Origin: Galbibacter sp048266365
GTDB lineage: Bacteria > Bacteroidota > Bacteroidia > Flavobacteriales > Flavobacteriaceae
Assembly: GCF_048266365.1 (NCBI RefSeq)
Contig: NZ_JBLWZP010000007.1
Coordinates: forward strand, 1 to 64,000
Direction of reading: 5' to 3'
Length of the DNA: 64,000 nucleotides
A model generated the notes under the pieces. The model was not told the DNA's origin, ran no database searches, and worked only from the letters and a program-made list of their open reading frames with translations. Positions 7,401 to 15,512 of this stretch are shown piece by piece. Both the position numbers and the translations under genes were made by a program. Positions within the stretch are counted from its first letter, which is position 1. Every line of letters begins with the position of its first letter.

Positions 7401-8255
7401 CTCAGAATTATTGTTGGTAAGTCCGTCTGTTTCCGGATCCAAAAATATTAAGAGATCATTGTTGTCGATAATTTGCAGGCGGATTGCCAAATCATTTTCA
7501 TAAATACTATTTACGCGTGTAATTGTGGTATTCATAGCCGCTAATACTGCCGTTCTCTTCTCTTCAGCAGTAGCTGTGGTGAGATTGGCTTGTTCTATAT
7601 GAAATTGAGAATATTCTGCGGAACATGCCAATGCAAGCCTGTAGGTTCTTAAGGTGCTGTCGTCCACAGGACGTAACATAAGGTCTGTCTCAGTTGAACT
7701 GGTACTATAGCTGACAGGATCCTGCTGAACTCTACAGCTAAATTCCGTAGTATTAAATCCCTTCTTATCTACCAGGTAATAGGTGTTGGATTGATTTTTG
7801 GCTGGGTTAATATAGGTGGACTTCCCATGAGCATGATCCTTTATTAAACCGTGAAAACCTTGTTGGTCAACTGAAAAATAAATTTGTACCAAGGGATTAC
7901 TGACTGATGTCCCTTTGTAAGATTTAATAGATGGATATTTATTGGACAATTTTTCTGATAATACACTGTGTTCTTGAACGAGGAACTGTTCAAAATTGTT
8001 TTCTGAAATCGGAAAACTTACAAGGGTTCCTGAAATTCTAGAGGCTTGATTTCTGTTAGATTTTGAGCTTAATGGAAGTTTTTTTTTGAATTCGGAAAGC
8101 TCCAATTGAAAGTAAGCGGGGGTGTGGGTTGGTTTGATGAGATTATTTTTCGCGCTAATTACTGATTTACTCCATAGATTCTTTTCTTGAGAATACATTG
8201 AGCTACAATAAATTAGGATGATAAACCCCAGTAATAAACGTGAAACTTTGCCCAT
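4428..8255 (-). CDS. T9SS-secreted reprolysin-like zinc metalloprotease
   Basis: A 1275-residue multidomain exoenzyme. An N-terminal signal peptide (MGKVSRLLLGFIILIYCSS) is followed by a prodomain and a catalytic domain with the metzincin zinc motif HEMGHQFGATH (His354, Glu355, His358, His364), placing it with reprolysin-like M12B relatives. Beta-sandwich/fibronectin domains come next, including one near residues 790-870. A P-proprotein convertase-type domain (LEDLSISLISPSGTKVSLL) follows, then a thrombospondin type 3-like calcium repeat (DSDQDGVLDTDDMCPDTP). The last ~75 residues form a type A T9SS sorting domain (FLAYPNPFQNEL ... GTYVLRAEN ... MIKLVKR). The enzyme should be exported across the inner membrane by Sec, then secreted or anchored by T9SS. 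The lipoprotein gene downstream is probably cotranscribed. Confidence 0.92.
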   Translation of the reverse strand: MGKVSRLLLGFIILIYCSSMYSQEKNLWSKSVISAKNNLIKPTHTPAYFQLELSEFKKKLPLSSKSNRNQASRISGTLVSFPISENNFEQFLVQEHSVLSEKLSNKYPSIKSYKGTSVSNPLVQIYFSVDQQGFHGLIKDHAHGKSTYINPAKNQSNTYYLVDKKGFNTTEFSCRVQQDPVSYSTSSTETDLMLRPVDDSTLRTYRLALACSAEYSQFHIEQANLTTATAEEKRTAVLAAMNTTITRVNSIYENDLAIRLQIIDNNDLLIFLDPETDGLTNNNSETIINKEIQPLIDTAIGVSNYDIGHVFTKTNSGGDGIAQLRSVCTTNKARGVTGYFSPKGDSFDIDFVAHEMGHQFGATHTFNNSCNSNRTNATAVEPGSGSTVMSYAGICPDNVQGNSDAYFHAVSISQIWDNIIYGNSSCATETPIVNQAPVITALSNYTIPARTAFVLDATTSDADGDVLTYSWEQQDNEIAAQPPMPDSKVGPLFRSRPPKLSSKRFFPNAEALLTNNLSPTWEVIPEVSRDLNFSLLVRDNNPVGGQVARSNLVVTTLDTGEAFEITSQNTTETLSGGEVYTINWNVAHTNELPIQADFVNIYLVLDSNLEAPVLLRENAENDGSSRVVIPGDITSTNARIMIKAANNIFFAINKAVLAINPANFALLFDTLEYQVCQPQNLDIPFTYNTYLGYSDNTNFSATDVPPGLIVNFSQNQASADDTEITISIGGTGTLPPGPSTFTIVAESQTGGVKEYPIQISVYSTAMDAVMLQSPLNQQTDAPIQSILTWEPYSNASQFEVQVSTAADFSSIHSTGHVNSTEYGVENLEPTTTYYWRVKPINTCGEGSFSNTFSFTTINISCKTESNSTIVPISASGASTVSSTIDFLEAGEISQVSVIVNISHSWLEDLSISLISPSGTKVSLLTQQCGNQRDINATFTDQGNTIMCLFEVPSLSGQVSPEQPLSVLEGEPSKGLWQLVVEDSNSHDGGSINSFGLNICISGQYIMDSDQDGVLDTDDMCPDTPIGTKVDVNGCEIFSIAEQNYHLTLTAESCIDQNDGSIKIDIADSSYDYTARLTGNGTDLSLNLNQISSFTSLASGTYSLCFTVAQNADYQQCFNVVINQPEQLSVYAKQLDGDKLNLELTGSDLYTINLNGNEFKTNRGSIELRLVEGINKLLVRTDKSCQGTFEKIFVSEDTFLAYPNPFQNELQLQTPFKDTYFNISVYDLSGRMLINFDTNTDSQGSIRLDASEFSSGTYVLRAENKTVSQMIKLVKR

Positions 8256-8285
8256 TTTTACTTACAGTGAGGGAATAAAAATAGT

Positions 8286-8319
8286 TAAAATTACGCTCTT
8301 AATTTTAAAAAATGCCAAA
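8286..8319 (-). promoter_or_regulatory. Candidate promoter of the secreted metalloprotease
   Basis: On the minus strand, TTTG (8319-8316) is followed after 22 bases by TAATTTTA (8293-8286), which matches TAnnTTTG except for the last base. It lies about 30 bases before the protease ATG, in the divergent gap shared with ribF. Confidence 0.4.
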
Positions 8320-8398
8320 TACCCGCCCTCCTAGCCTTAATTATTCTCTTTTTAATTCGTTATTTTGTGGTATGAGTTTAATATTAAAGAACGCATAA

Positions 8399-9337
8399 GT
8401 GATTATCAAAAGAAATCTTTTTGACAAAGACGAAGACTATCACACGGTTGTCACCATTGGAACCTTTGATGGAGTTCATGTCGGACACCGAAAAATCATC
8501 GATAAGCTGGTCACCAATGGCAAGGCTAATAAGCTTCGGTCTACTATACTTACTTTTTTTCCTCATCCACGGATGGTATTGCAACAGGCAACTGATTTAA
8601 AACTGCTCAATACCTTAGATGAGAAAATAGCAATACTTGAAAAATCCGGATTAGATCAATTGATAATTCATCCTTTTACAAAGGAGTTTTCACGTATGAG
8701 TGCGGAACAGTTCGTCAAAGAGGTGCTTGTAGAACATATTAATGCAAAGAAGGTGATCATCGGTTACGATCATCGCTTTGGTAGAAACCGTACAGCCACT
8801 ATTGACGACCTGGTGAACTTTGGTGAAAAGTATGATTTTGAAGTTGAACAAATCACTGCTGAGGAGGTTGATGAAGTGTCTGTGAGTTCCACCAAAATTA
8901 GAAAAGCATTAAAGGAAGGAGATATCGAAACTGCCAATGCATTTTTAGGATATTCTTATATGCTGAGTGGGGTGGTCGCTCGCGGAAGAGGTATAGGAAG
9001 AGACTTAGGTTTCGCCACCGCGAATATTCACATTGAAGAACAGTATAAATTAATCCCTAAAGAAGGAGTTTATGTGGTTAGAACCTTTTATCGAGGAAAA
9101 CTCGTATACGGAATGATGAACATAGGTTTTAACCCTACTGTCCAAGGAAGAGAACGGACCATAGAGGTTCATTTATTTGACTTCAATGAGAATTTGTACG
9201 GAGAAGCAATAAGGGTGGAACTTCTAGAGCGTCTTAGGGATGAGCAAAAATTTGATTCCATAGAAAAATTAAAGCTTCAACTGGAAAAGGATAAGAAGGT
9301 TTCGTTGGCTCATATAGATAGGCTTCATGCTGACTAA
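8399..9337 (+). CDS. ribF: Bifunctional riboflavin kinase/FAD synthetase
   Basis: This enzyme converts riboflavin to FMN and FMN to FAD. The N-terminal adenylyltransferase domain shows GTFDGVHVGHRKII (HxGH nucleotidyl-transfer motif) and VIIGYDHRFGRNR, then SSTKIRKAL. The C-terminal kinase domain shows RGRGIGRDLGFATANI, GVYVVRT, NIGFNPTV and TIEVHLFDF. At 312 residues the length is normal. The start taken is GTG at 8399, since no ATG lies ahead of the conserved region. The gene overlaps the HTTM gene by 11 bases, so the two are translationally linked. Confidence 0.96.
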   Translation: MIIKRNLFDKDEDYHTVVTIGTFDGVHVGHRKIIDKLVTNGKANKLRSTILTFFPHPRMVLQQATDLKLLNTLDEKIAILEKSGLDQLIIHPFTKEFSRMSAEQFVKEVLVEHINAKKVIIGYDHRFGRNRTATIDDLVNFGEKYDFEVEQITAEEVDEVSVSSTKIRKALKEGDIETANAFLGYSYMLSGVVARGRGIGRDLGFATANIHIEEQYKLIPKEGVYVVRTFYRGKLVYGMMNIGFNPTVQGRERTIEVHLFDFNENLYGEAIRVELLERLRDEQKFDSIEKLKLQLEKDKKVSLAHIDRLHAD

Positions 9338-10652
9338 ATTTCTATATACAAAAATTGATAATAGTTCGCTGATCGTATTTCGGGTAATCTTTGGTTTACT
9401 CATCTTCTTTGAAAGCATTGGTGCTATTTTTACAGGATGGGTGCGTGAAACATTGGTTGGTCCACAATTCACTTTCAATTTTATCGGTTTAGATTTTCTA
9501 CAACCGCTCCCCGGAAATGGTATGTACTATTATTTTGCCATCATGGGCTTGTTCGGATTCTTTGTGATGATCGGATATCGGTATCGGTGGAGCATTAGTG
9601 TATTTACCCTGATGTGGGCCGGGGTTTATTTTATGCAAAAAGCCTCCTATAACAATCACTATTATCTCTTGTTGTTGCTGTGTTTGATCATGATGGTCCT
9701 ACCGGCTAATTCTTATTTATCAGTGGATGTGAAGAGACATCCGGAACAACAGAAAATTTGGATGTATAGTTGGTGTAAATGGCTGATTATTTTTCAACTT
9801 CTACTGGTTTATACCTATGCGGCAATTGCAAAATTGTATCCTGGATGGTTGGACCTATCTTTTTTCAAAGTTCTCATGGGTACAAAATCAGAGTATCCAC
9901 TTGTGGGTGACTTATTGCAAAAAGAATCCCTGCATTGGTTTTTAATGGTCAGCGGCATAGTGTTTGACCTTTTAATTATACCCCTGCTATTGATAAAGAA
10001 GACTCGCAAATGGGCATTTATGGCAGCAGTCGTATTTCACTTGTTTAATTCGGTGATATTCCAAATTGGAATATTCCCGTATATGTCCTTGGCGTTATGT
10101 TTATTTTTTTTCGAACCCGAGACCATAAGAAAGCTGTTCTTAAAGCAAAAACCCCTTTACACTGCAACACAAGTAGAAATACCGTCATACCATAGAGTAC
10201 TGTTGGTTCTATGTGCTGCCTATGTAATTATTCAAATTACATTACCTATAAGACATTGGTTTATTGAACAACCCGTTTTATGGACTGAAGAAGGGCATCG
10301 AATGAGCTGGCGAATGATGCTCAGAAGTAAGGGTAGTATCATTGAATTCAAGGTGCTAAATCACGACACTAAGCAACTGCAGCGTGTAGATCTTAGCGCG
10401 TATTTATCACCAAAGCAACGTAGAGTTATTGGTGGTAAGCCCGATATGATATGGCAGTTCGCGCAAAGGCTTAAAAAACAGTACAATGCTAAAGGATTTG
10501 ATGTTAGCGTGTTCGCTACGGACAGTCGAATCAGTATAAATGGCGGCCCTTGGCAAGAATTTGTGGATCCTGATGTTGATTTAGCTGCGCAACCCTGGCA
10601 TTATTTCTCACATGAGCCTTGGATCACTCCCTATAAAAAAGCATCCAAATAA
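9327..10652 (+). CDS. HTTM-domain membrane protein (vitamin K-dependent carboxylase-like)
   Basis: A 441-residue inner-membrane protein with roughly eight hydrophobic helices in the first 325 residues, followed by a soluble C-terminal part. It resembles the HTTM (horizontally transferred transmembrane) family related to eukaryotic gamma-glutamyl carboxylase. The best signs are the LP.RHW motif (LPIRHWFIEQPVLWTEEGHRMSWRMM, split by position near residues 303-328) and the early helices with FRVIFGLLIFFES. Bacterial members have no established substrate and usually lack carboxylase activity. The start overlaps the end of ribF, and the pairing is likely operonic. The function is open. Confidence 0.85.
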   Translation: MLTKFLYTKIDNSSLIVFRVIFGLLIFFESIGAIFTGWVRETLVGPQFTFNFIGLDFLQPLPGNGMYYYFAIMGLFGFFVMIGYRYRWSISVFTLMWAGVYFMQKASYNNHYYLLLLLCLIMMVLPANSYLSVDVKRHPEQQKIWMYSWCKWLIIFQLLLVYTYAAIAKLYPGWLDLSFFKVLMGTKSEYPLVGDLLQKESLHWFLMVSGIVFDLLIIPLLLIKKTRKWAFMAAVVFHLFNSVIFQIGIFPYMSLALCLFFFEPETIRKLFLKQKPLYTATQVEIPSYHRVLLVLCAAYVIIQITLPIRHWFIEQPVLWTEEGHRMSWRMMLRSKGSIIEFKVLNHDTKQLQRVDLSAYLSPKQRRVIGGKPDMIWQFAQRLKKQYNAKGFDVSVFATDSRISINGGPWQEFVDPDVDLAAQPWHYFSHEPWITPYKKASK

Positions 10653-10759
10653 GCAGGTTAATAGAGGGCAAAGCTTTAAATTTGTTGCTTTGATTAAGGC
10701 GATTATCGTTTTGATCAGGGAAAATGTATTTTTAAATATTAATTTAATAGAGTATATCC

Positions 10760-12031
10760 ATGCTTCAGTTACAATTTATCAGAGACAATAAGGAGGAGGT
10801 CATAACGCGATTGAAAGTCAGAAACATTGACATGACATCCGTTGTGGAAGAGGTTATTACCTTGGATGAAAAGCGTAGAGCTTTGCAGTCCAATTTAGAC
10901 AACACCCTTGCACAATCCAAAAAATTGTCAAATGAAATAGGTGACTTGTTCAAAAAAGGGCAGGCGGATAAGGCGAATGAGTTAAAAGAACAATCATCGG
11001 TTCTAAAAGAGGAGTCAAAATCACTCACTGACGATCTGAACAAAACCGCTGAAAAGCTTCAAGGTTTACTCTATACGATTCCAAATTTACCACACCCCTC
11101 TGTGCCTGCCGGGAATTCGGATCAGGACAATGAGGAGGTTTTTAAAGAAGGTGAAATTCCAACTTTGGTACAAGGTGCGTTGCCACATTGGGAACTTGCC
11201 AAGAAATATGACATAATAGATCTCGATTTAGGGGCAAAAATAACCGGTGCAGGTTTTCCGGTATACAAAGGAAAGGGTGCTCGATTACAGCGCGCACTTA
11301 TCGCTTATTTCTTAGACAAGAATACCCAGGCTGGATATACAGAATATCAAGTTCCGCATTTGGTTAATGAAGCTTCAGGTTATGGAACTGGTCAATTGCC
11401 GGACAAGGAAGGTCAAATGTATCACATAGGTGAGGATAATTTGTATTTAATTCCAACCGCTGAGGTTCCTATAACTAATTTTTTCAGGGATCAATTGTTG
11501 GCAGAGAAAGACTTTCCAATTTGCTGCACCGCCTATACACCATGTTTTCGAAGAGAAGCAGGTAGTTATGGCGCGCATGTAAGGGGTTTGAATCGCTTGC
11601 ATCAATTTGATAAAGTAGAACTTGTTCGTGTGGAACATCCTGATAATTCATATAAGGCTTTAGACGGTATGGTTGCTCATGTTCAAGGCTTGCTACGTGA
11701 ACTTAAATTACCGTATCGAATTTTAAGACTATGTGGTGGAGATTTAGGGTTTACAGCGGCACTTACTTTTGATTTTGAGGTGTATTCTACAGCACAAGAA
11801 CGTTGGTTAGAAGTGAGTTCTGTTTCCAATTTTGAATCCTTCCAAGCAAACCGCTTAAAGCTGAGATATAAAAATGAATTAGGAAAAAATGTATTGGCAC
11901 ACACCTTAAACGGAAGTTCATTAGCCTTGCCAAGAATACTGGCAGGTATTTTGGAGAACTACCAAACTGAGGATGGAATTCAGATCCCGGAGGTGCTAAT
12001 TCCATACACAGGATTTGATAAGATTAACTAG
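10760..12031 (+). CDS. serS: Seryl-tRNA synthetase
   Basis: A class II aminoacyl-tRNA synthetase that charges tRNA-Ser. The N-terminal ~110 residues form the long antiparallel coiled-coil arm that grips the tRNA variable arm (Lys/Glu/Leu rich). The catalytic core follows with YQVPHLVNEAS and the TAEVPITN loop. Motif 2 is FRREAGSYGAHVRGLNRLHQFDKVE (read in pieces from about residue 265), and motif 3 is ALPRILAGILENYQ near the C-terminus. At 423 residues it is of usual length. It stands alone, and its transcript probably ends at the hairpin near 12180. Confidence 0.97.
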   Translation: MLQLQFIRDNKEEVITRLKVRNIDMTSVVEEVITLDEKRRALQSNLDNTLAQSKKLSNEIGDLFKKGQADKANELKEQSSVLKEESKSLTDDLNKTAEKLQGLLYTIPNLPHPSVPAGNSDQDNEEVFKEGEIPTLVQGALPHWELAKKYDIIDLDLGAKITGAGFPVYKGKGARLQRALIAYFLDKNTQAGYTEYQVPHLVNEASGYGTGQLPDKEGQMYHIGEDNLYLIPTAEVPITNFFRDQLLAEKDFPICCTAYTPCFRREAGSYGAHVRGLNRLHQFDKVELVRVEHPDNSYKALDGMVAHVQGLLRELKLPYRILRLCGGDLGFTAALTFDFEVYSTAQERWLEVSSVSNFESFQANRLKLRYKNELGKNVLAHTLNGSSLALPRILAGILENYQTEDGIQIPEVLIPYTGFDKIN

Positions 12032-12179
12032 TATGAGCTTCGTGGCAGTACAAGTAGCACAGCATATTTTAGAAACTAATTAGGTCAGTACAATTATTTT
12101 CTTTATTTTTAAAACGGTGATGTAGAAGATTTTTTTAAAATCTATTATTAAGTTGGTTAATAGCAAGTCACCGTATTGT

Positions 12180-12207
12180 AAAGTCCGGATCTTTCCGGAC
12201 TTTCTTC
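12180..12207 (+). terminator. Intrinsic terminator downstream of serS
   Basis: AAAGTCCGG (12180-12188) pairs perfectly with CCGGACTTT (12195-12203) around a 6-base loop, followed by CTT. It is the main feature in the 265-base gap between serS and the TPR gene. Confidence 0.75.
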
Positions 12208-12296
12208 TAAAATACCCGACCCGGAAATAACTTGAGAAATCCTTTTTGTAACCTAATTTTGAGTTGTAATTTGTTACCGTTCTAATAATTGCTATC

Positions 12297-14087
12297 GTGA
12301 TACGTAATTTATTTATTTTCATCTTTTTCGCACTGACTAGTCATGGGTTCTATGCTCAGGATCAGATCATTGCGCGTCAATACTTCGATGAAGGTAATTT
12401 CGAGAAAGCAGCGGTATATTACGAAAGGTTTCATAGAAATAACCCACAACATAGTGGCGTCATTGTTCCGTTGGTAGAAACCTACCAGCAATTAGAGAAA
12501 TACCAGAAGGCCGAAGCCTTGCTTTTAGAGGCTGCCAAGGGCCCTAAGGTTAATCCGGTCCTCTATATTGAGATTGGTTATAATTACAGTCTTATGAGCG
12601 AACAGCAAAAGGCTGAGGAGTATTATAACAAGGCGATTGCTTCTTTAAGTATCAACCCCAACTATGCGTACATTCTTGGAAAGACCTTTAGGACAAAATC
12701 ACTTTTGGAGCAGGCTATCAGTACCTATAAAAAAGCAATGGAGCTCAATGGTCAGTTGAATTTCGTGTATGACCTCGCGACGATCTATGGGGAACTTGGA
12801 GAGGTGGAGCTTATGTATTCCATGTATCTTGAACTCATAAAGAAGAGCCCGAATTTAGCCCCAACCATTAAAAGAAACCTCGGGCGATTTGTCACAGATG
12901 ATGCGGGTTCCGAAAACAATATTTCTTTCAAGAAGGCTGTGCTGAGAAAAACACAATCTGAGCCTGACGTATTGTGGAATGAAATGTTGAGTTGGATGTT
13001 TGTTCAGCAAAGAGATTACAAAAATGCATTTGTACAACAAAGAGCAATATACAAACGATCCGAAGCAAAGAGTTTACTTCAAATTGTAGATTTGGGAGTA
13101 GTAGCACTGGAAAATGAAGATGTCGATACTGCCAAGGCTATATATGAGTTTATAATTGCTGAAACCAATGATGTTCAGCAGGTGATTCAGGCGAAGTTGA
13201 ATTTGATCACACTTAAAATCACAGATAGTGAGCAAGGTAATACCAATGCTATTAAATCCGATTTTGAAAAACTTCTAGCTGAGTATGGGAACTCAGTAAA
13301 TACCCTTATGGTTCAAATTAAATACGCCAAATTCTTGGCCTTCCAAATGGGGGAATCATCTCACGCGGAGCAACTTTTAAAACAAGCCTTGACACTTTCT
13401 AAAGATCGATTTTTGCAAGCGCAATTGAAAATAACACTTGCTGATGTTCTGGTGTATGATGAGAAGTTCAATCAGGCGCTTATTTATTACGCTCAAGTTC
13501 AAAAAAACCTTAAAAATGATGTCTGGGGTCAATACGCTCGATTTAAAGTTGCCCAAACTAGTTTTTATAAGGGTGATTTCCAGTGGGCGGAAACTCAATT
13601 AAATATTTTAAAATCTTCTACGTCTCAATTGATTGCCAATGATGCTTTGGAATTAAAGCTGTTAATCTCAGATAACATTCAGCAAGATTCAATACATACA
13701 GCGCTTAAGCTATATGCCAAAGCAGACTTACTGGCCTATCAAAACAACACAGCTGAAAGTATAAGGATTTTACAAGAAATCTTGGATAATCACAAGGGAG
13801 ATAACATCGAAGATCAAGCCTTGCTAAAACAAGGAGAGCTTTTTGAGCAATTAAAGCAGTACGACAAAGCAGCCTTAAATTTTGAGAAAATCATTGCATT
13901 TTACTCAGATGGAATATTGATGGATGATGCACTTTTCCATTTGGGGGTATTAAATCTCAAAAAAAGGATGATGCCGGAACACGCAAAAAAACTGTTTGAA
14001 CGCATTATTTTTGAGCATCAAGATAGTATCTATTTTGTCCAAGCACGGGAACTGTACCGCTCTATCCGAGGGGATCAATTGGAATAG
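12297..14087 (+). CDS. Secreted tetratricopeptide-repeat protein
   Basis: A 596-residue protein with a Sec signal peptide (MIRNLFIFIFFALTSHGFYA) followed by helical repeats for its whole length. TPR-like units are clear near residues 22-125 (ARQYFDEGNFEKAAVYYERF, KAEALLLEAA, KAEEYYNKAIASL) and again near 505-580 (GELFEQLKQYDKAALNFEKI). It should sit in the periplasm or at the outer membrane as a scaffold; no catalytic motif is seen. The start codon is GTG at 12297, and no other start precedes the signal peptide. Similar proteins are routinely annotated only as TPR proteins in flavobacteria. Confidence 0.85.
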   Translation: MIRNLFIFIFFALTSHGFYAQDQIIARQYFDEGNFEKAAVYYERFHRNNPQHSGVIVPLVETYQQLEKYQKAEALLLEAAKGPKVNPVLYIEIGYNYSLMSEQQKAEEYYNKAIASLSINPNYAYILGKTFRTKSLLEQAISTYKKAMELNGQLNFVYDLATIYGELGEVELMYSMYLELIKKSPNLAPTIKRNLGRFVTDDAGSENNISFKKAVLRKTQSEPDVLWNEMLSWMFVQQRDYKNAFVQQRAIYKRSEAKSLLQIVDLGVVALENEDVDTAKAIYEFIIAETNDVQQVIQAKLNLITLKITDSEQGNTNAIKSDFEKLLAEYGNSVNTLMVQIKYAKFLAFQMGESSHAEQLLKQALTLSKDRFLQAQLKITLADVLVYDEKFNQALIYYAQVQKNLKNDVWGQYARFKVAQTSFYKGDFQWAETQLNILKSSTSQLIANDALELKLLISDNIQQDSIHTALKLYAKADLLAYQNNTAESIRILQEILDNHKGDNIEDQALLKQGELFEQLKQYDKAALNFEKIIAFYSDGILMDDALFHLGVLNLKKRMMPEHAKKLFERIIFEHQDSIYFVQARELYRSIRGDQLE

Positions 14088-14172
14088 ACGGTAGGGCGTT
14101 TAGAATTTTTTGCATATGTTATGAGCCGTATAGATTAAGGTCCAAATGAATTAATAACAGAACTATTTAAAC

Positions 14173-14484
14173 ATGTTAATATACAATGTAACCGTTAACG
14201 TAGAGGAAGCAGTGCACCAACAGTGGCTAAAGTGGATGAGAGAAATTTATATTCCAGAAATGTTGCAAACGAATCTGTTTACCAATGCCAGGATATTGCG
14301 AGTGATGGTGGACGAACAAATGGGAGGAATAACCTTTTCTGTTCAGTACTATGCTAAAGATAAGAAATCCCTTGAACGCTATTATTCGGAATATTTGGAC
14401 GCCTTCAGTTTAAAGGAAAGACAACATTTTTCAGATCAATTGGTAAGCTTTAGCACTGAACTCGAAGTCTTGAGCGAGCACTAA
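14173..14484 (+). CDS. DUF4286 family protein
   Basis: A 103-residue cytosolic protein. It begins MLIYNVTVNVEEAVHQQWLKWM and contains ARILRV, GITFSVQYYA and a Tyr-rich helix (SLERYYSEYLDAF), the hallmark layout of DUF4286. The fold is probably a ferredoxin-like dimeric barrel, but the family has no assigned role. It is commonly found next to rsmA in this phylum, as it is here, and cotranscription with rsmA and mgtE is plausible. Confidence 0.85.
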   Translation: MLIYNVTVNVEEAVHQQWLKWMREIYIPEMLQTNLFTNARILRVMVDEQMGGITFSVQYYAKDKKSLERYYSEYLDAFSLKERQHFSDQLVSFSTELEVLSEH

Positions 14485-14601
14485 ATTAAACTGTATGCAT
14501 TTTTTTATGGTGATTGGCCTAGGAAACTGTATTTTTGACCTCGGAAAGATCTGTTGCCGGGCTTTCCTTTCTCGGTATCGAACTCCGTAAACCAGAAGGC
14601 A

Positions 14602-15456
14602 ATGAAAAAGAAGAAATTTTATAAAGACGCAGGTCAGTCCTACTATAGTAAAGATCCGGTTAGAGCCAAAAAACACCTAGGGCAGCATTTTTTAAAGGAT
14701 GAGCAAATAGCTCAGAAAATTGCAGATACCTTGAGTTTGGAAAATTACACCAAAGTATTGGAGATTGGTCCTGGAACAGGAGTTTTGACAAAATACCTAT
14801 TGGCAAAGGAACTCGATTTATACGCTATGGATTTGGATACTGAATCCATAGATTATTTGAGAAACTCCTTTTTGTTAGAGCATCCTTCCTTAAAATCGCC
14901 TCTAAATGTTTTTGAAATTGTAGAGGCTGATTTTTTGAAATACGATTTATCCAAGATTTTTGGTGATGAGCCATTCGCCATTACCGGGAACTTTCCTTAT
15001 AATATCTCTACTCAAATAGTGTTTAAGGCCTTGGAATGGCGAGATCAAATTCCTGAATTTACTGGGATGTTTCAAAAAGAAGTAGCACAGCGTATTTGCG
15101 AGAAAGAGGGAAGCAAAGCATATGGGATCCTATCAGTATTAGCACAAACGTTCTATGAAGCCGAGTACTTGTTTACAGTTCCACCCACGGTATTCAGCCC
15201 TCCACCAAAGGTAGAATCAGGTGTACTTCGACTAAAAAGAAAGGAAGGTTTTGTGTTAGGCTGTGATGAAAAGTTGTATTTTAGGTTAGTTAAGACCGCG
15301 TTTGGACAACGTAGGAAAACGATACGCAATAGTTTGAAACCCTTTAACCTCTCCGAAGAGTTACGGGAAACAGAACTATTCAATTTACGACCAGAACAAT
15401 TAAGTGTGGAGGATTTTATAAAACTCTGCATCCGGGTAGAACAAGATTTAAGTTAA
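14602..15456 (+). CDS. rsmA: 16S rRNA dimethyladenosine transferase (KsgA)
   Basis: RsmA dimethylates two adenines in the 3' terminal helix of 16S rRNA with S-adenosylmethionine. The frame shows KKHLGQHFL at the N-terminus, the SAM motif VLEIGPGTGVLT, the acidic DLDTES segment, the catalytic motif NFPYNIS and the C-terminal VFSPPPKVESGVLRL. The open frame extends upstream to 14554, but the first 16 residues look non-coding. The ATG at 14602 (MKKKKFYKDAG) gives 284 residues, normal for the phylum. The basic N-terminal tail is typical of flavobacterial forms. Confidence 0.95.
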   Translation: MKKKKFYKDAGQSYYSKDPVRAKKHLGQHFLKDEQIAQKIADTLSLENYTKVLEIGPGTGVLTKYLLAKELDLYAMDLDTESIDYLRNSFLLEHPSLKSPLNVFEIVEADFLKYDLSKIFGDEPFAITGNFPYNISTQIVFKALEWRDQIPEFTGMFQKEVAQRICEKEGSKAYGILSVLAQTFYEAEYLFTVPPTVFSPPPKVESGVLRLKRKEGFVLGCDEKLYFRLVKTAFGQRRKTIRNSLKPFNLSEELRETELFNLRPEQLSVEDFIKLCIRVEQDLS

Positions 15457-15512
15457 ATACACTGAATACGCTTTCATAAAGCGAAGGCGAGATTCAAATA
15501 ATAAATTGGCCT

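Noticed and set aside
12080..12322. 80-codon minus-strand frame between serS and the TPR gene
   Set aside because: It crosses the perfect hairpin at 12180-12203 and the start of the next gene, with no protein-like pattern.
14554..14601. Longer start for rsmA
   Set aside because: The added residues have no similarity to the usual basic start of the family; the ATG at 14602 fits better.
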